Source: a virus
Strand: one strand, 5' to 3'
DNA length: 22,081 nucleotides
IMG/VR virus record: IMGVR_UViG_3300027906_000173
Location: 1-22,081 of that record
Shown: piece after piece, positions 17,501 to 22,081 of the stretch
Layout of the letters: the number at the start of each line of letters is the position of its first letter
Position numbering within the stretch: position 1 is the stretch's first letter
Program-made: the position numbers and the translations under genes
Notes under the pieces: generated by a model
Told to the model about the DNA's origin: nothing
Database searches by the model: none
What the model saw: the letters and a program-made list of their open reading frames with translations, nothing else

Positions 17501-18400
17501 ACAAGTTACTCAAGTACCGCGGCAGGATTCTGGATAGGAAACGATAGCGGAACTCCTCGTTTTAATTTAGGAGAAGCTAACAAGTATCTTAAATGGGATG
17601 GTTCAACCCTTAATATTAAGGGAGGAATACAAGGTGACTTAGCAGGAGGACTTACTGTAGGAAGCTCAGGTTGGATAGCGGGGGGCCAAACTCAATATAA
17701 TAATGGAACAGGCTTCTTTATAGGGTATCAAAGTGGGTATAAATTTAGTCTAGGAAATCCTTCTGGTAATCATATTACATGGAATGGAAGCACTCTAGCT
17801 ATAAATGGTTCAGTAACTTTTAGTAACTCTCCAAATATAAGTTCTTTGAATAATGATAGTGGGTATACGGATAATACTGTAGCGAACGCTGCAAGTACTG
17901 CGGCTAGTAATGCTCAGACAACTGCAAACACTGCAAACAGTGCGGCTGGTGCTGCTCAGACAACTGCGAACTCTGCATCAAGTGCTGCTAGTGCTGCATC
18001 AACTGCTGCGAGTAACGCAAATAGTTTGGCAGCAAGCAAAGTAAGAGTATTTCGTCAAACTAGCACCCCTACCGCTCTTGCCATAGGAGATTTATGGTAT
18101 GATACTGATGCCAATAATAAGCTATATATTGCCACCGCAACAGGAACAGGCAGCTGGTCAGCTTCTGACCTTACCTCCATTAATGGAGGGGTTATCGCTA
18201 CAGGAACTTTAGCTGCTGCGTCAATAGTAACGGACTCGATAACTGCAAATCAAATGGCCGCTAATTCAATCGATGCATCAGAGCTAAAGATTTCTTCTAC
18301 TAGCTCTTCTGCAAGTAGTATGTTTTTTGATGGCACTAATAATAGAATTGATATAAAAGATGCAAGTGGCGTATTAAGAGTTAGAATAGGAAACTTATAA
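11561..18400 (+). CDS. Tail hub / host specificity protein (gpL-gpJ-like fusion)
   Basis: A 2279-aa tail-tip protein. Residues 1 to about 330 match gpL-like style (KFAYISDGAYNI, LGSLSESSDLKISSFNL, FSGIITSADYTQEP, LRWGLKSNWGDF). A basic stretch (WRKKKWFKKKF, about 341-351) leads to the gpJ-like hub: KYIPLIYGVRRTMGNPVF at about 373, NPAMILYDYMTNKRYGGAID near 926, RTITFQMRPTGLNIIPGE near 1270. A fibronectin III domain (PSTPTGLAVAS... YYEIWRK) spans about 1348-1466, followed by Ig-like domains to about 1830, an RTATGRLYYNTT domain (about 1840-1926), two and a half copies of a GFWIG/GFFIG beta repeat, an alanine/serine/threonine 14-residue repeat and a YDTDANNKLY motif. The C-terminus should bind the host receptor. 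The first 330 residues hold only two cysteines, not a gpL-type four-cysteine cluster. Confidence 0.88.
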   Translation: MPRIENSLLRTALDNNDPFIYTHLVKFERPRQIDIENENVKFDTDASKFAYISDGAYNISYNDGTEDLQGNANGAQVYVANKLKDLGSLSESSDLKISSFNLTLDATAAGVSLTAVWTITNVSGNTCTLTLTPGTGRDGFMEAGFQEDDTIIFSTGSNTGKNFRIKKIQTSTVSGEQYPGYIATLEIAEKGGTPTAETSVSGTISIDSSEINTLLSETQATNFVNRKVTVYKAFLYPDNPSTIIGEPLCIFSGIITSADYTQEPSKSSVLRWGLKSNWGDFQQVRGRLGSAEFHQALDEKGRPNPKATLRPEYARDYGFMHADRAVDVTAVYQAMETRTRTWRKKKWFKKKFHMEEYEVEVDREADFNINLQSKYIPLIYGVRRTMGNPVFADTAKNGPDKIFVAEAICEGPIHGILNMGLDEKSAICLDDVDEGTRGTSASDENTDVVCYGRADAGTVLGGTGNTAVGTVSYNSNNNRSNSNTIYNSGTTGIGIGSHEFDAVDMQHLMNQMDDQTRSDLLAATTPGDPTTNDAGIIHEENFQWNDPAFIQGEFHAGTSHQKVSKMLYEQANDTGKGFQLQHSLYGSNLSGDYWGSSHQLLDTAYVAVKQTITDEDVEMIPIDYTVKGKLVECKNYDASYEHHADPTYSSENIANFGLGDTVNIKATKAFSSGGTNYSAGQVLASNVLIKDLFFFYAGSRVKNWRVRWDLTAAQSTLLKAAKEFYMENSGSATWHMITFDATISTTVGNHLLAEITAESGTKNRVVTVKAGDWPSDLASFSAMGYRGTIVQIDYPTTGLLRNLGSDFKLTIAASGSTYTSTFPSYVNNISGTSGTGMVLTNMVYLHSSSSDFSSSDTTMYDGKRLAITKTLDSGDQIVIERIVEDYKVVGGVKVFTVTSPFHVSELPKTGDTVTVDLGEKDVRATSNPAMILYDYMTNKRYGGAIDADTIDTDSFLLSAQTCDTPSDVTIVMTGSVSSVNVGDVYKYNTSGITNANTFWQGKVKSLNTADNEVTFTECVGKFTHKHNNWAYRNIGEVVWDPKATTEDPSNCRRITTAGAQTDDYTSNSTPVTTMPLVKVSGSGPTALNAKTDVANPASYSLYDADDVKYWKYLNWDSHDQRWVTRHQCNIEIDTSGPVFKTAQAIVDHFNGIISFAGGKYKLSVKTQRDTGVNIPVDRPSHYIQEEDIIGKISVKDKGLSKAFNSLTANIKDPQNHFKQRSVNFFDSEYLKQDRGVVRSTNFGVDGITNYYNARMMVKQLLDSSRYNRTITFQMRPTGLNIIPGEIIQVVNDSIGWVGKYFRVDNISINKDCLVNITASEHHDNVYLIPAIRKSAFYADPSSERLAKIPSTPTGLAVASATVSSPNIVTWNPSTGISNTNGYYEIWRKNSLSGNSSTAVTAHAELAGVVAAEKDHSTSNKPKFVDIGFTNTAAATYYYWVRAYNTLTLQTTSGSAASKNYYSAFNANSNYDGLTAVATSSKVVQDGESPISVNVKRNAVSVECNSAGTPILSSGSIPNSGNEFYVYEGLTALQFDGVGVNNGTWKVTINASNVTPGAITDGGAHAVVANATALGATIGELTFNFSGKTAGGDTFTFTRTQEFFKQIPGETGTAVELTPSKYVINYTKSGSESDTISFTATPRNMESITPHYQFLVGATEKQAYGTTATFTLADSDEPATGNSVLVSVNVKDGGSGDVLAGDSVSIYGVQDGKDAVTGFLTNPTAAIPAENDGSLASGALDNADGTFKVFIGGQDRTTHSAVTFAASNASGMSASINSTTGAYSTSALSADKANIDFTATIAANAALGVESAITVGPLTFSLAKSKEGAQGNSITGATGPRTATGRLYYNTTASSAPSAPTASGFVYSTAAFNSLTTNWVYAPPTYASGNTNKYWYTTYTVTEASYGGSQTVTIGTVTQAIGFSGLVTFTSANVLSDGTNTKTPIEAGQVNANVTSIDGGVIDTGVINLGTSSGMAVRQAKTSYSSTAAGFWIGNDSGTPRFNLGEANKYLKWDGSTLNIKGGIQGDLAGGLTVGSSGWIAGGQTQYNNGTGFFIGYQSGYKFSLGNPSGNHITWNGSTLAINGSVTFSNSPNISSLNNDSGYTDNTVANAASTAASNAQTTANTANSAAGAAQTTANSASSAASAASTAASNANSLAASKVRVFRQTSTPTALAIGDLWYDTDANNKLYIATATGTGSWSASDLTSINGGVIATGTLAAASIVTDSITANQMAANSIDASELKISSTSSSASSMFFDGTNNRIDIKDASGVLRVRIGNL
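17525..17820 (+). repeat. Two-copy beta repeat in hub C-terminus
   Basis: At protein level, GFWIGNDSGTPRFNLG...YLKWDGSTLNIKG (from about residue 1989) recurs as GFFIGYQSGYKFSLG...HITWNGSTLAING (from about residue 2051), a spacing near 62 residues. A shortened third copy (MFFDGTNNRIDIKDASG, RVRIGN) ends the protein. Repeats of this sort are common in gpJ-type proteins and act as structural spacers near the receptor-binding tip. DNA identity between copies is low, so the duplication is old. Confidence 0.7.
17900..18025 (+). repeat. Three tandem 42-bp (14-codon) units in hub gene
   Basis: Units 17900-17941, 17942-17983 and 17984-18025 encode AASNAQTTANTANS, AAGAAQTTANSASS and AASAASTAASNANS. 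Units 1 and 2 share TGCTCAGACAACTGC exactly (17911-17925 and 17953-17967). Fourteen residues equal two heptads, so this is probably a trimeric coiled coil that can gain or lose whole units without breaking the frame. Confidence 0.75.
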
Positions 18401-18741
18401 TGGCTTACGGAGTACAGATATATAACGCAGCAGGCAACACTACAATAGATGTTAATAGTAGAAGACTGAATATTGTTGCTGTTAATAATGTTAGTGTGAC
18501 TAATGGTAGTAGTTATTCTGCATATAGTCCTTATATTTCTTTTCCCGGAATGACTACAAGTAATACTGATGAGTTTGATGTAGCGGTAACGACTCCCGGA
18601 ATTGATTCGGGAGGTGCGGGTTATGGAGCCTGGGATCGAGTAGTTGTAGAAAGAGGAACAAATCAATTCAGATTTCAGTATACTAGTTTAAAAAGTACTA
18701 ATGAAACATTAGCTATATACTATTTTTGTTTTAGGTACTAA
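18400..18741 (+). CDS. Small tail-tip/fibre-associated protein, MxYG family
   Basis: A 113-aa beta-rich protein whose start overlaps the hub stop (TAATG), so it is probably translated by reinitiation. It opens with MAYGVQIYNAAGNTTIDVNS, followed by strands ending VVVERGTNQFRFQYTS and an aromatic C-terminus (IYYFCFRY). Short proteins opening M-x-YG-x-x-x-N-x-x-G are common beside tail-fibre genes of phages; I believe they fall in a family of unknown function (DUF6453), from memory only. The next gene begins with a related N-terminus. A role as a cap or adaptor on the hub tip is guessed from position alone. Confidence 0.6.
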   Translation: MAYGVQIYNAAGNTTIDVNSRRLNIVAVNNVSVTNGSSYSAYSPYISFPGMTTSNTDEFDVAVTTPGIDSGGAGYGAWDRVVVERGTNQFRFQYTSLKSTNETLAIYYFCFRY

Positions 18742-18743
18742 TT

Positions 18744-19577
18744 ATGGGATATGGAATTGAGATAGATAACGGAAACGGAGCAAGACAACTAGATTCTAAT
18801 GTTGTTAACTCTATTGCAGTGATTACTTCAGGCACTATTTCGGGGGGAGGTACTCTTACAGGGGTTAATTTAAGTACTGATTTATTTTTTGTGAATAGAT
18901 CAAGTACGGGTATGATAATATTAAATAAATCCGGATCTGATACTAGTGCTACTATTACTAATAACACTAGTACTTCTATAAATTATATAAGAGGTAAATT
19001 AGCTTCTGGAATAGCTCCAGATGGCAGCGGAACTTATGGTGTAGAATTATATAACGCTTCAGGGCAGAGAACCTATTCAAGTAACTACGGTTACGAATCG
19101 AATATTTTGAGTATAAAACCCGCCAATAGTCTTACAACAGGGAGTGATTTAGGAGGAGGATATAGTGGATTAGCGGGCGGGAACGAAAATTATACTGCTA
19201 ATAAATCTTTGTATGCGTCGTACCCTTGGGGTAGCTCAGTGCCTACAAATTGGTATACAGCAGCTTCCTATGACGGTAATCCTTCTTCAGAGAACGATGG
19301 GGGTAAGTTGGCGTATAAGTTTTTGTGGCCTCGACTTATTTATTCGGGAAGCCCTACAAATGTGTACGTGTTCGCGCCTCCATGGAACTATGACAGCACT
19401 AGTATAAGCGGCGCCTCAGGATACAGAACTGGTACAACTTGGGACTACTCAAATAATGAAATAGGATTTACTTCTTGTTATCATAGTTCTTTCAATGTTC
19501 CTTTTGTAGGAACTTATATTTGGAGAGTAGCACCTACTAATCAATGTGCAATAATTATAATGAAAAGGAAGGGATAA
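18744..19577 (+). CDS. Tail-tip/fibre-associated protein, tandem MxYG paralogue
   Basis: A 277-aa protein starting MGYGIEIDNGNGARQLDSNV two bases after the previous stop, with only a weak AGG upstream. At about residue 98 the same signature recurs inside the chain (YGVELYNASGQRTYSSN), so it looks like two MxYG units fused. The C-terminal 110 residues are rich in Tyr, Trp, Ser and Asn (YPWGSSVPTNWYTAASYDG, FAPPWNYDSTS) and end in a strand IWRVAPTNQCAIIIMKRKG, a composition often seen in sugar- or receptor-contacting tips. Function is unknown. Together with the previous gene it forms a small duplicated block between the hub and the fibre chaperone. Confidence 0.6.
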   Translation: MGYGIEIDNGNGARQLDSNVVNSIAVITSGTISGGGTLTGVNLSTDLFFVNRSSTGMIILNKSGSDTSATITNNTSTSINYIRGKLASGIAPDGSGTYGVELYNASGQRTYSSNYGYESNILSIKPANSLTTGSDLGGGYSGLAGGNENYTANKSLYASYPWGSSVPTNWYTAASYDGNPSSENDGGKLAYKFLWPRLIYSGSPTNVYVFAPPWNYDSTSISGASGYRTGTTWDYSNNEIGFTSCYHSSFNVPFVGTYIWRVAPTNQCAIIIMKRKG

Positions 19578-19578
19578 C

Positions 19579-20064
19579 ATGACATTAACAATATCATACG
19601 CAGTCTATATAAAATCAAACGGAGAAATCAATCATTTTGAATCCTATCATGCGGAGCTATCTCCCGCAGAGGGAGTAACTAGTGATGGTTATACTATAAA
19701 ACACATGACATTAGCACAAGTGGAAGCTTTAGCAAAAGATACTTCTGCTTTTTGTGATGAGTATTGGTTAAAAAGCGGTACTTGGACGAAAAGGTCAGTT
19801 AGAAAAAATAATTATTATTTTTGGAACAGCGACACAGAAAGTTGGGATCTCAACAATACAGGTCTAATATCGTCTATAAGAGATGATAGAGATGGAAAAC
19901 TTTATATGTCTGATTGGACACAAGCAGTAGGAGATAGTCCTCTTAACGATACTAAAAAAGCTGAATGGGCAACTTACAGACAAAAACTTCGAGATTTTAT
20001 GTCAACTATTCCTAGTGACATAGATGACGTGGCCGATGTGACTTGGCCTACTAAACCGACTTAA
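19579..20064 (+). CDS. Tail fibre assembly chaperone-like protein
   Basis: A 161-aa protein. Residues about 95-161 carry SSIRDDRDGKLYMSDWTQAV, DSPLNDTKKAEWATYRQKLRD and a closing DVTWPTKPT. 'iR..Rd.lL..sDWTq..DsPL.d.kk.eWa.YRq.LRD......WP.kP' is the signature of the phage tail-assembly-chaperone-like domain (Phage_tail_APC type) often encoded beside fibre genes. The N-terminal half (SYAVYIKSNGEINHFESYHA) is a separate small domain, possibly beta. The protein probably helps fibres fold or trimerise, although in some phages this domain is found on virion proteins. ATG is preceded by GGAAGGG (19567-19573). The stop is followed by a 75-base gap containing a promoter. Confidence 0.75.
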   Translation: MTLTISYAVYIKSNGEINHFESYHAELSPAEGVTSDGYTIKHMTLAQVEALAKDTSAFCDEYWLKSGTWTKRSVRKNNYYFWNSDTESWDLNNTGLISSIRDDRDGKLYMSDWTQAVGDSPLNDTKKAEWATYRQKLRDFMSTIPSDIDDVADVTWPTKPT

Positions 20065-20085
20065 CCACCAAGAAAAAAATATACC

Positions 20086-20115
20086 TTGACAAACGCACTC
20101 TAATTTTGGTATAAT
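20086..20115 (+). promoter_or_regulatory. Perfect-consensus sigma70-type promoter
   Basis: TTGACA (20086-20091) and TATAAT (20110-20115) match both consensus hexamers exactly with an 18-bp spacer. They lie in the only sizeable gap of the distal region. Transcription should start near 20121-20123, giving a leader of roughly 18-20 bases that would begin next to the GGAGA (20126-20130) of the following gene. It would let the host polymerase express the genes from 20140 onward apart from the late transcript. Confidence 0.75.
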
Positions 20116-20139
20116 TTTTGAGAATGGAGAAATATTACT

Positions 20140-20472
20140 ATGGCAGCAGGAAAGTACAACATTACGATAGATCAGGGAAGTGACTTTTCGATTCAATTAA
20201 CAGTGAAAGAATCGGGAACAGCTAAAAACTTGACAGGCTTCAGCGCCCGGGCCCAGCTGCGCCCGACTCAAACGTCCTCCACTCTTAGTGCGACTTTTAC
20301 CTGCGCCATCACGAATGCTAGCGGAGGAGTTATGACTATGTCTTTGCCCTACTCTACTACAGCCAGTCTTGCTGGAGGTAAATATACTTATGACCTTGAG
20401 ATATATACAGGTTCTGTAGTACAGAGACTGATACAGGGAACTGCCACAGTTAGAGCTAACGTGACGGTATAA
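20140..20472 (+). CDS. Small virion protein, BppU-like beta-sandwich
   Basis: A 110-aa protein made almost wholly of predicted strands: YNITIDQGSDFSIQLTVKES, NLTGFSARAQLRP, GGVMTMSLPYSTTASLAGGKYTYDLEIYTG, RLIQGTATV. The order 'i.qG.dfs..i.v......nLtG..a..q.R........i......G...i......t..l..g.Y.YDLei.....v..li.G...v...vt' is shared with small beta-sandwich proteins of baseplates and fibres in many phages. It likely decorates a fibre or tip. ATG has GGAGA at spacing 9 and lies about 20 bases below the predicted start of a consensus promoter. A short GC-rich patch (20236-20266) contrasts with the AT-rich surroundings. The stop overlaps the next start (TAATG). Confidence 0.65.
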   Translation: MAAGKYNITIDQGSDFSIQLTVKESGTAKNLTGFSARAQLRPTQTSSTLSATFTCAITNASGGVMTMSLPYSTTASLAGGKYTYDLEIYTGSVVQRLIQGTATVRANVTV

Positions 20473-20891
20473 TGGAAGAGCCAGTACTAGCAAGCTTAGA
20501 ACCTTTAAGTCCTACTGATCTATTTGTTCAAGAAGATAACTGGTTTGTAACTTTAACTGAATACGATAATGAGATAATAGTTTATAATGAAACTAAAGAG
20601 ATAGAAGTTCCTACAGGCAATTATCTTTTTGATGGAAGTATGTTAGCAGCTTCAGGGTACACAGTCACTCCACACGGTAGGATATCAGGAGATGATATTC
20701 AAGAAGCAATTCAAAATTTAGACGATAGTTTAAGTAATAGAACTACAGCGCCTACTAATCCGGTTGAAGGTAATATTTATTATGATACGGATGACAACAT
20801 CCTTAGATTATATATTGATACTCAATGGAAAACTTTGGCGGCTTTTTCGCTTACTAATAGTATGAGCACAGTTAATGGAGGATCCTTCTAA
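20472..20891 (+). CDS. Small tail protein with YDTD motif, paralogue 1
   Basis: A 139-aa acidic protein. Residues about 56-139 align with the next gene: YTVTPHGRISGDDIQEAIQN, then VEGNIYYDTDDNILRLYIDT, ending TVNGGSF. Residues 1-55 are different and acidic. The 'sp.G.i...nvQ.AiQ.l' and 'P.eGd.yyDTDdn.l.vY' elements are often found in fibre or attachment proteins of marine phages, where they precede a region joining to a longer fibre. Both neighbours overlap by one base (TAATG), so the run 20140-21277 is translationally coupled. The GGAGGA encoding its last residues is the ribosome site of the next gene. Precise role is unknown. Confidence 0.6.
   Translation: MEEPVLASLEPLSPTDLFVQEDNWFVTLTEYDNEIIVYNETKEIEVPTGNYLFDGSMLAASGYTVTPHGRISGDDIQEAIQNLDDSLSNRTTAPTNPVEGNIYYDTDDNILRLYIDTQWKTLAAFSLTNSMSTVNGGSF
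20784..20798 (+). repeat. 15-bp repeat shared by paralogues
   Basis: GATACGGATGACAAC at 20784-20798 recurs exactly at 21158-21172, in both cases encoding DTDDN of the YDTD motif. It marks the best conserved DNA between the two neighbouring genes and gives them a short homology for exchange. Confidence 0.7.
20877..20882 (+). promoter_or_regulatory. Ribosome binding site inside the preceding gene's C-terminus
   Basis: GGAGGA is a near-perfect Shine-Dalgarno 8 bases before ATG 20891, and it also encodes part of the GGSF ending of the previous protein. The next paralogue also ends GGSF, but there the bases are GGGGGATC and a separate AGGAG (21284-21288) follows the stop. Confidence 0.7.
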
Positions 20892-21277
20892 TGGCAGATA
20901 CAGATGTAACTATAAGTGAAGATGTAACTTCTATTTCTATACCCTCAGACACCGAAATAACAATAACAGAAGATGTAACAGAGGTTAAAGTAACTGCAAC
21001 AACTCCTGGAATAATAACAGGAGCTTCAGGAATTAGCTTCAGTCCTTATGGGACTGTAGGTTCTACAAATGTTCAATCCGCTTTACAAGAAATAGCGGAT
21101 CAGTTTACTATAACTACTTCACAACCCGGATCGCCTTCAGAAGGGGATCTTTTTTACGATACGGATGACAACGTATTGCAGGTCTATGCAGATGCAGATG
21201 GATCTACGCAATGGTTGACAATTCTCAGAGCAGGAGCGGCTGACGATATGCAACGGCTCGACGGGGGATCTTTCTAA
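20891..21277 (+). CDS. Small tail protein with YDTD motif, paralogue 2
   Basis: A 128-aa acidic protein. Residues 6-17 and 23-34 are a 17-residue internal repeat (VTISEDVTSISI, ITITEDVTEVKV), suggesting a small beta stack. After a glycine-rich joint comes a part shared with the previous gene: GISFSPYGTVGSTNVQSALQ, EGDLFYDTDDNVLQVYADAD, ending RLDGGSF. It is probably an accessory protein of the fibre or tail tip; no enzyme motif is seen. Its start overlaps the previous stop by one base. A 20-base gap with AGGAG separates it from the large fibre gene, the most likely partner. Confidence 0.6.
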   Translation: MADTDVTISEDVTSISIPSDTEITITEDVTEVKVTATTPGIITGASGISFSPYGTVGSTNVQSALQEIADQFTITTSQPGSPSEGDLFYDTDDNVLQVYADADGSTQWLTILRAGAADDMQRLDGGSF

Positions 21278-21297
21278 GTCCCTAGGAGTTTTTCAAA

Positions 21298-22081
21298 ATG
21301 GCGAACACTATTCAGATAAAACGGAGTACATCTACTGCCGCTCCAACTTCTTTAAGCGCAGGGGAGCTAGCATACTCATCGAATTCCAGTAAATTTTATA
21401 TTGGACATCCCGATGGAACCACTGGTAATGTAATTATTGGCGGTGCTTTATATGTAAATATGCTAGATCACACGGCAGGCACTCTTACGGCCTCAAGCGC
21501 AATACTAGTAGATGCGAATAGTAAAGTAGATCAGCTTTTAGTTGATAATATTCGCATTGGTACAGTAGCAAATCGAATTGACACTTCAAGTGGTGATCTA
21601 ACAATTCATGCTGCTTCTGGTAACATACTTCTATCTACAGAAAATACCAGTATAAAAATAAAAGACAATTCAAATACATCATTAGTATTTAAACAAGGTA
21701 CTGATGCTTATATAACTCTTGACACTTCAAACGGTGCTGAAAAAGTAACTTTTGGTAAGCAAATAAAAGTTGGTTCAGCTTATACTCTTCCAACTGCTGA
21801 CGGTTCAAACGGACAAGCTCTTGTAACTAACGGTTCAGGAGTTGTTAGTTTTGCAACTGTAGCGAGTAACCTTACTATTGGAGCTGACTCAGGTTCTAAT
21901 GATACTGTTACCCTCACTACTGACACTTTAACTTTTACAGGTGGTGAAGGAATTGATACTACGGTTAGTAATAACACTATTACTATTGCAGGGGAAGATG
22001 CAACTACTTCAAACAAAGGTGTTGCTAGTTTTAATACTTCTCACTTTACAGTTTCAAGTGGTGCAGTATCGGCGCAGAATT
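21298..22081 (+). CDS. Long tail fibre / structural protein, N-terminus (partial)
   Basis: An open frame starts at ATG 21298, with AGGAG at 21284-21288, and runs without a stop to the window end (261 codons seen). It begins [20 protein letters not shown] followed by [20 protein letters not shown]. Beta-repeat segments then rich in Thr, Ser, Gly and Asn follow ([75 protein letters not shown]). This start and these repeats are shared with large fibre-like virion proteins of marine phages, including cyanophages (from memory). The N-terminal 'lkaGElAys...~lyiG' module probably docks on the virion. The C-terminus, which would hold the receptor-binding tip, is not in the window. Confidence 0.8.
   Translation, partial: MANTIQIKRSTSTAAPTSLSAGELAYSSNSSKFYIGHPDGTTGNVIIGGALYVNMLDHTAGTLTASSAILVDANSKVDQLLVDNIRIGTVANRIDTSSGDLTIHAASGNILLSTENTSIKIKDNSNTSLVFKQGTDAYITLDTSNGAEKVTFGKQIKVGSAYTLPTADGSNGQALVTNGSGVVSFATVASNLTIGADSGSNDTVTLTTDTLTFTGGEGIDTTVSNNTITIAGEDATTSNKGVASFNTSHFTVSSGAVSAQN

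Noticed and set aside
18250-18666. Minus-strand 138-codon frame across the hub end and the first MxYG gene
   Set aside because: Low-complexity Ser/Ile/Thr sequence that is the antisense of repetitive coding; it crosses a coupled TAATG junction of two supported genes.
20065-20085. Possible terminator before the consensus promoter
   Set aside because: There is a run of A (20074-20079) but no hairpin ahead of it and no T-tract on the plus strand, so read-through from upstream is likely.
1-22081. Defence system, diversity-generating retroelement, tRNA, CRISPR or insertion sequence
   Set aside because: No reverse transcriptase, template/variable repeat pair, tRNA-like fold, regular spaced repeats, transposase motif or terminal inverted repeats were seen; nearly all bases are accounted for by structural genes.

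Overview
The window is a stretch of the structural (late) region of a tailed double-stranded DNA phage with a long, non-contractile tail (siphovirus type), or of a prophage of that kind. Every recognisable gene is on the + strand. Genes are packed almost without gaps, several stop/start pairs overlap by 1 base, and base composition is AT-rich. Protein style (YDTD-motif small fibre proteins, the [10 protein letters not shown]-type fibre, Ig-rich hub protein, chaperone with a DWTQ motif) recalls phages of marine bacteria. The lambda-like tail tip suggests a Gram-negative host. Both points are inference from remembered families, not from a search.

Layout. Head end: the C-terminus of the major capsid protein (1-249), a strong hairpin terminator, a head-tail connector (305-904) and a tail-terminator-like protein (904-1350). 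Tail tube block: a tail tube protein with an inserted beta-rich domain (1411-2862), a second hairpin, a 502-aa protein whose C-terminus looks like a neck/tail-completion domain (2906-4414), and a second, smaller protein that resembles the tube protein (4415-5320). Tail assembly: a G-type chaperone (5332-5781) overlapped by a T-type ORF (5708-6115) that can only be joined to it by a +1 or -2 frameshift, then a 1573-aa tape measure protein (6115-10836). Tail tip: a distal-tail-like protein (10837-11568) and a 2279-aa hub/host-specificity protein that seems to fuse gpL-like and gpJ-like parts (11561-18400).

Fibre/adsorption end: two tandem related 'MxYG' proteins (18400-18741, 18744-19577), a small protein with a tail-fibre-assembly-chaperone-like C-terminus (19579-20064), a perfect-consensus sigma70-type promoter (20086-20115), a small beta-sandwich protein (20140-20472), two paralogous small proteins (20472-21277) and the start of a long repetitive fibre protein running off the window (21298-22081).

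Together these genes would finish the head, build the tube around the tape measure with the help of the chaperones, cap it at both ends and equip its tip with receptor-binding parts. I see no RNA genes, CRISPR array, insertion sequence, integrase or defence system. The most notable signals are the unusual frameshift geometry of the chaperone pair, hairpins placed directly after the two proteins needed in most copies, the duplicated tube-like gene, the shared YDTD module in three tail-tip genes, and the isolated strong promoter.
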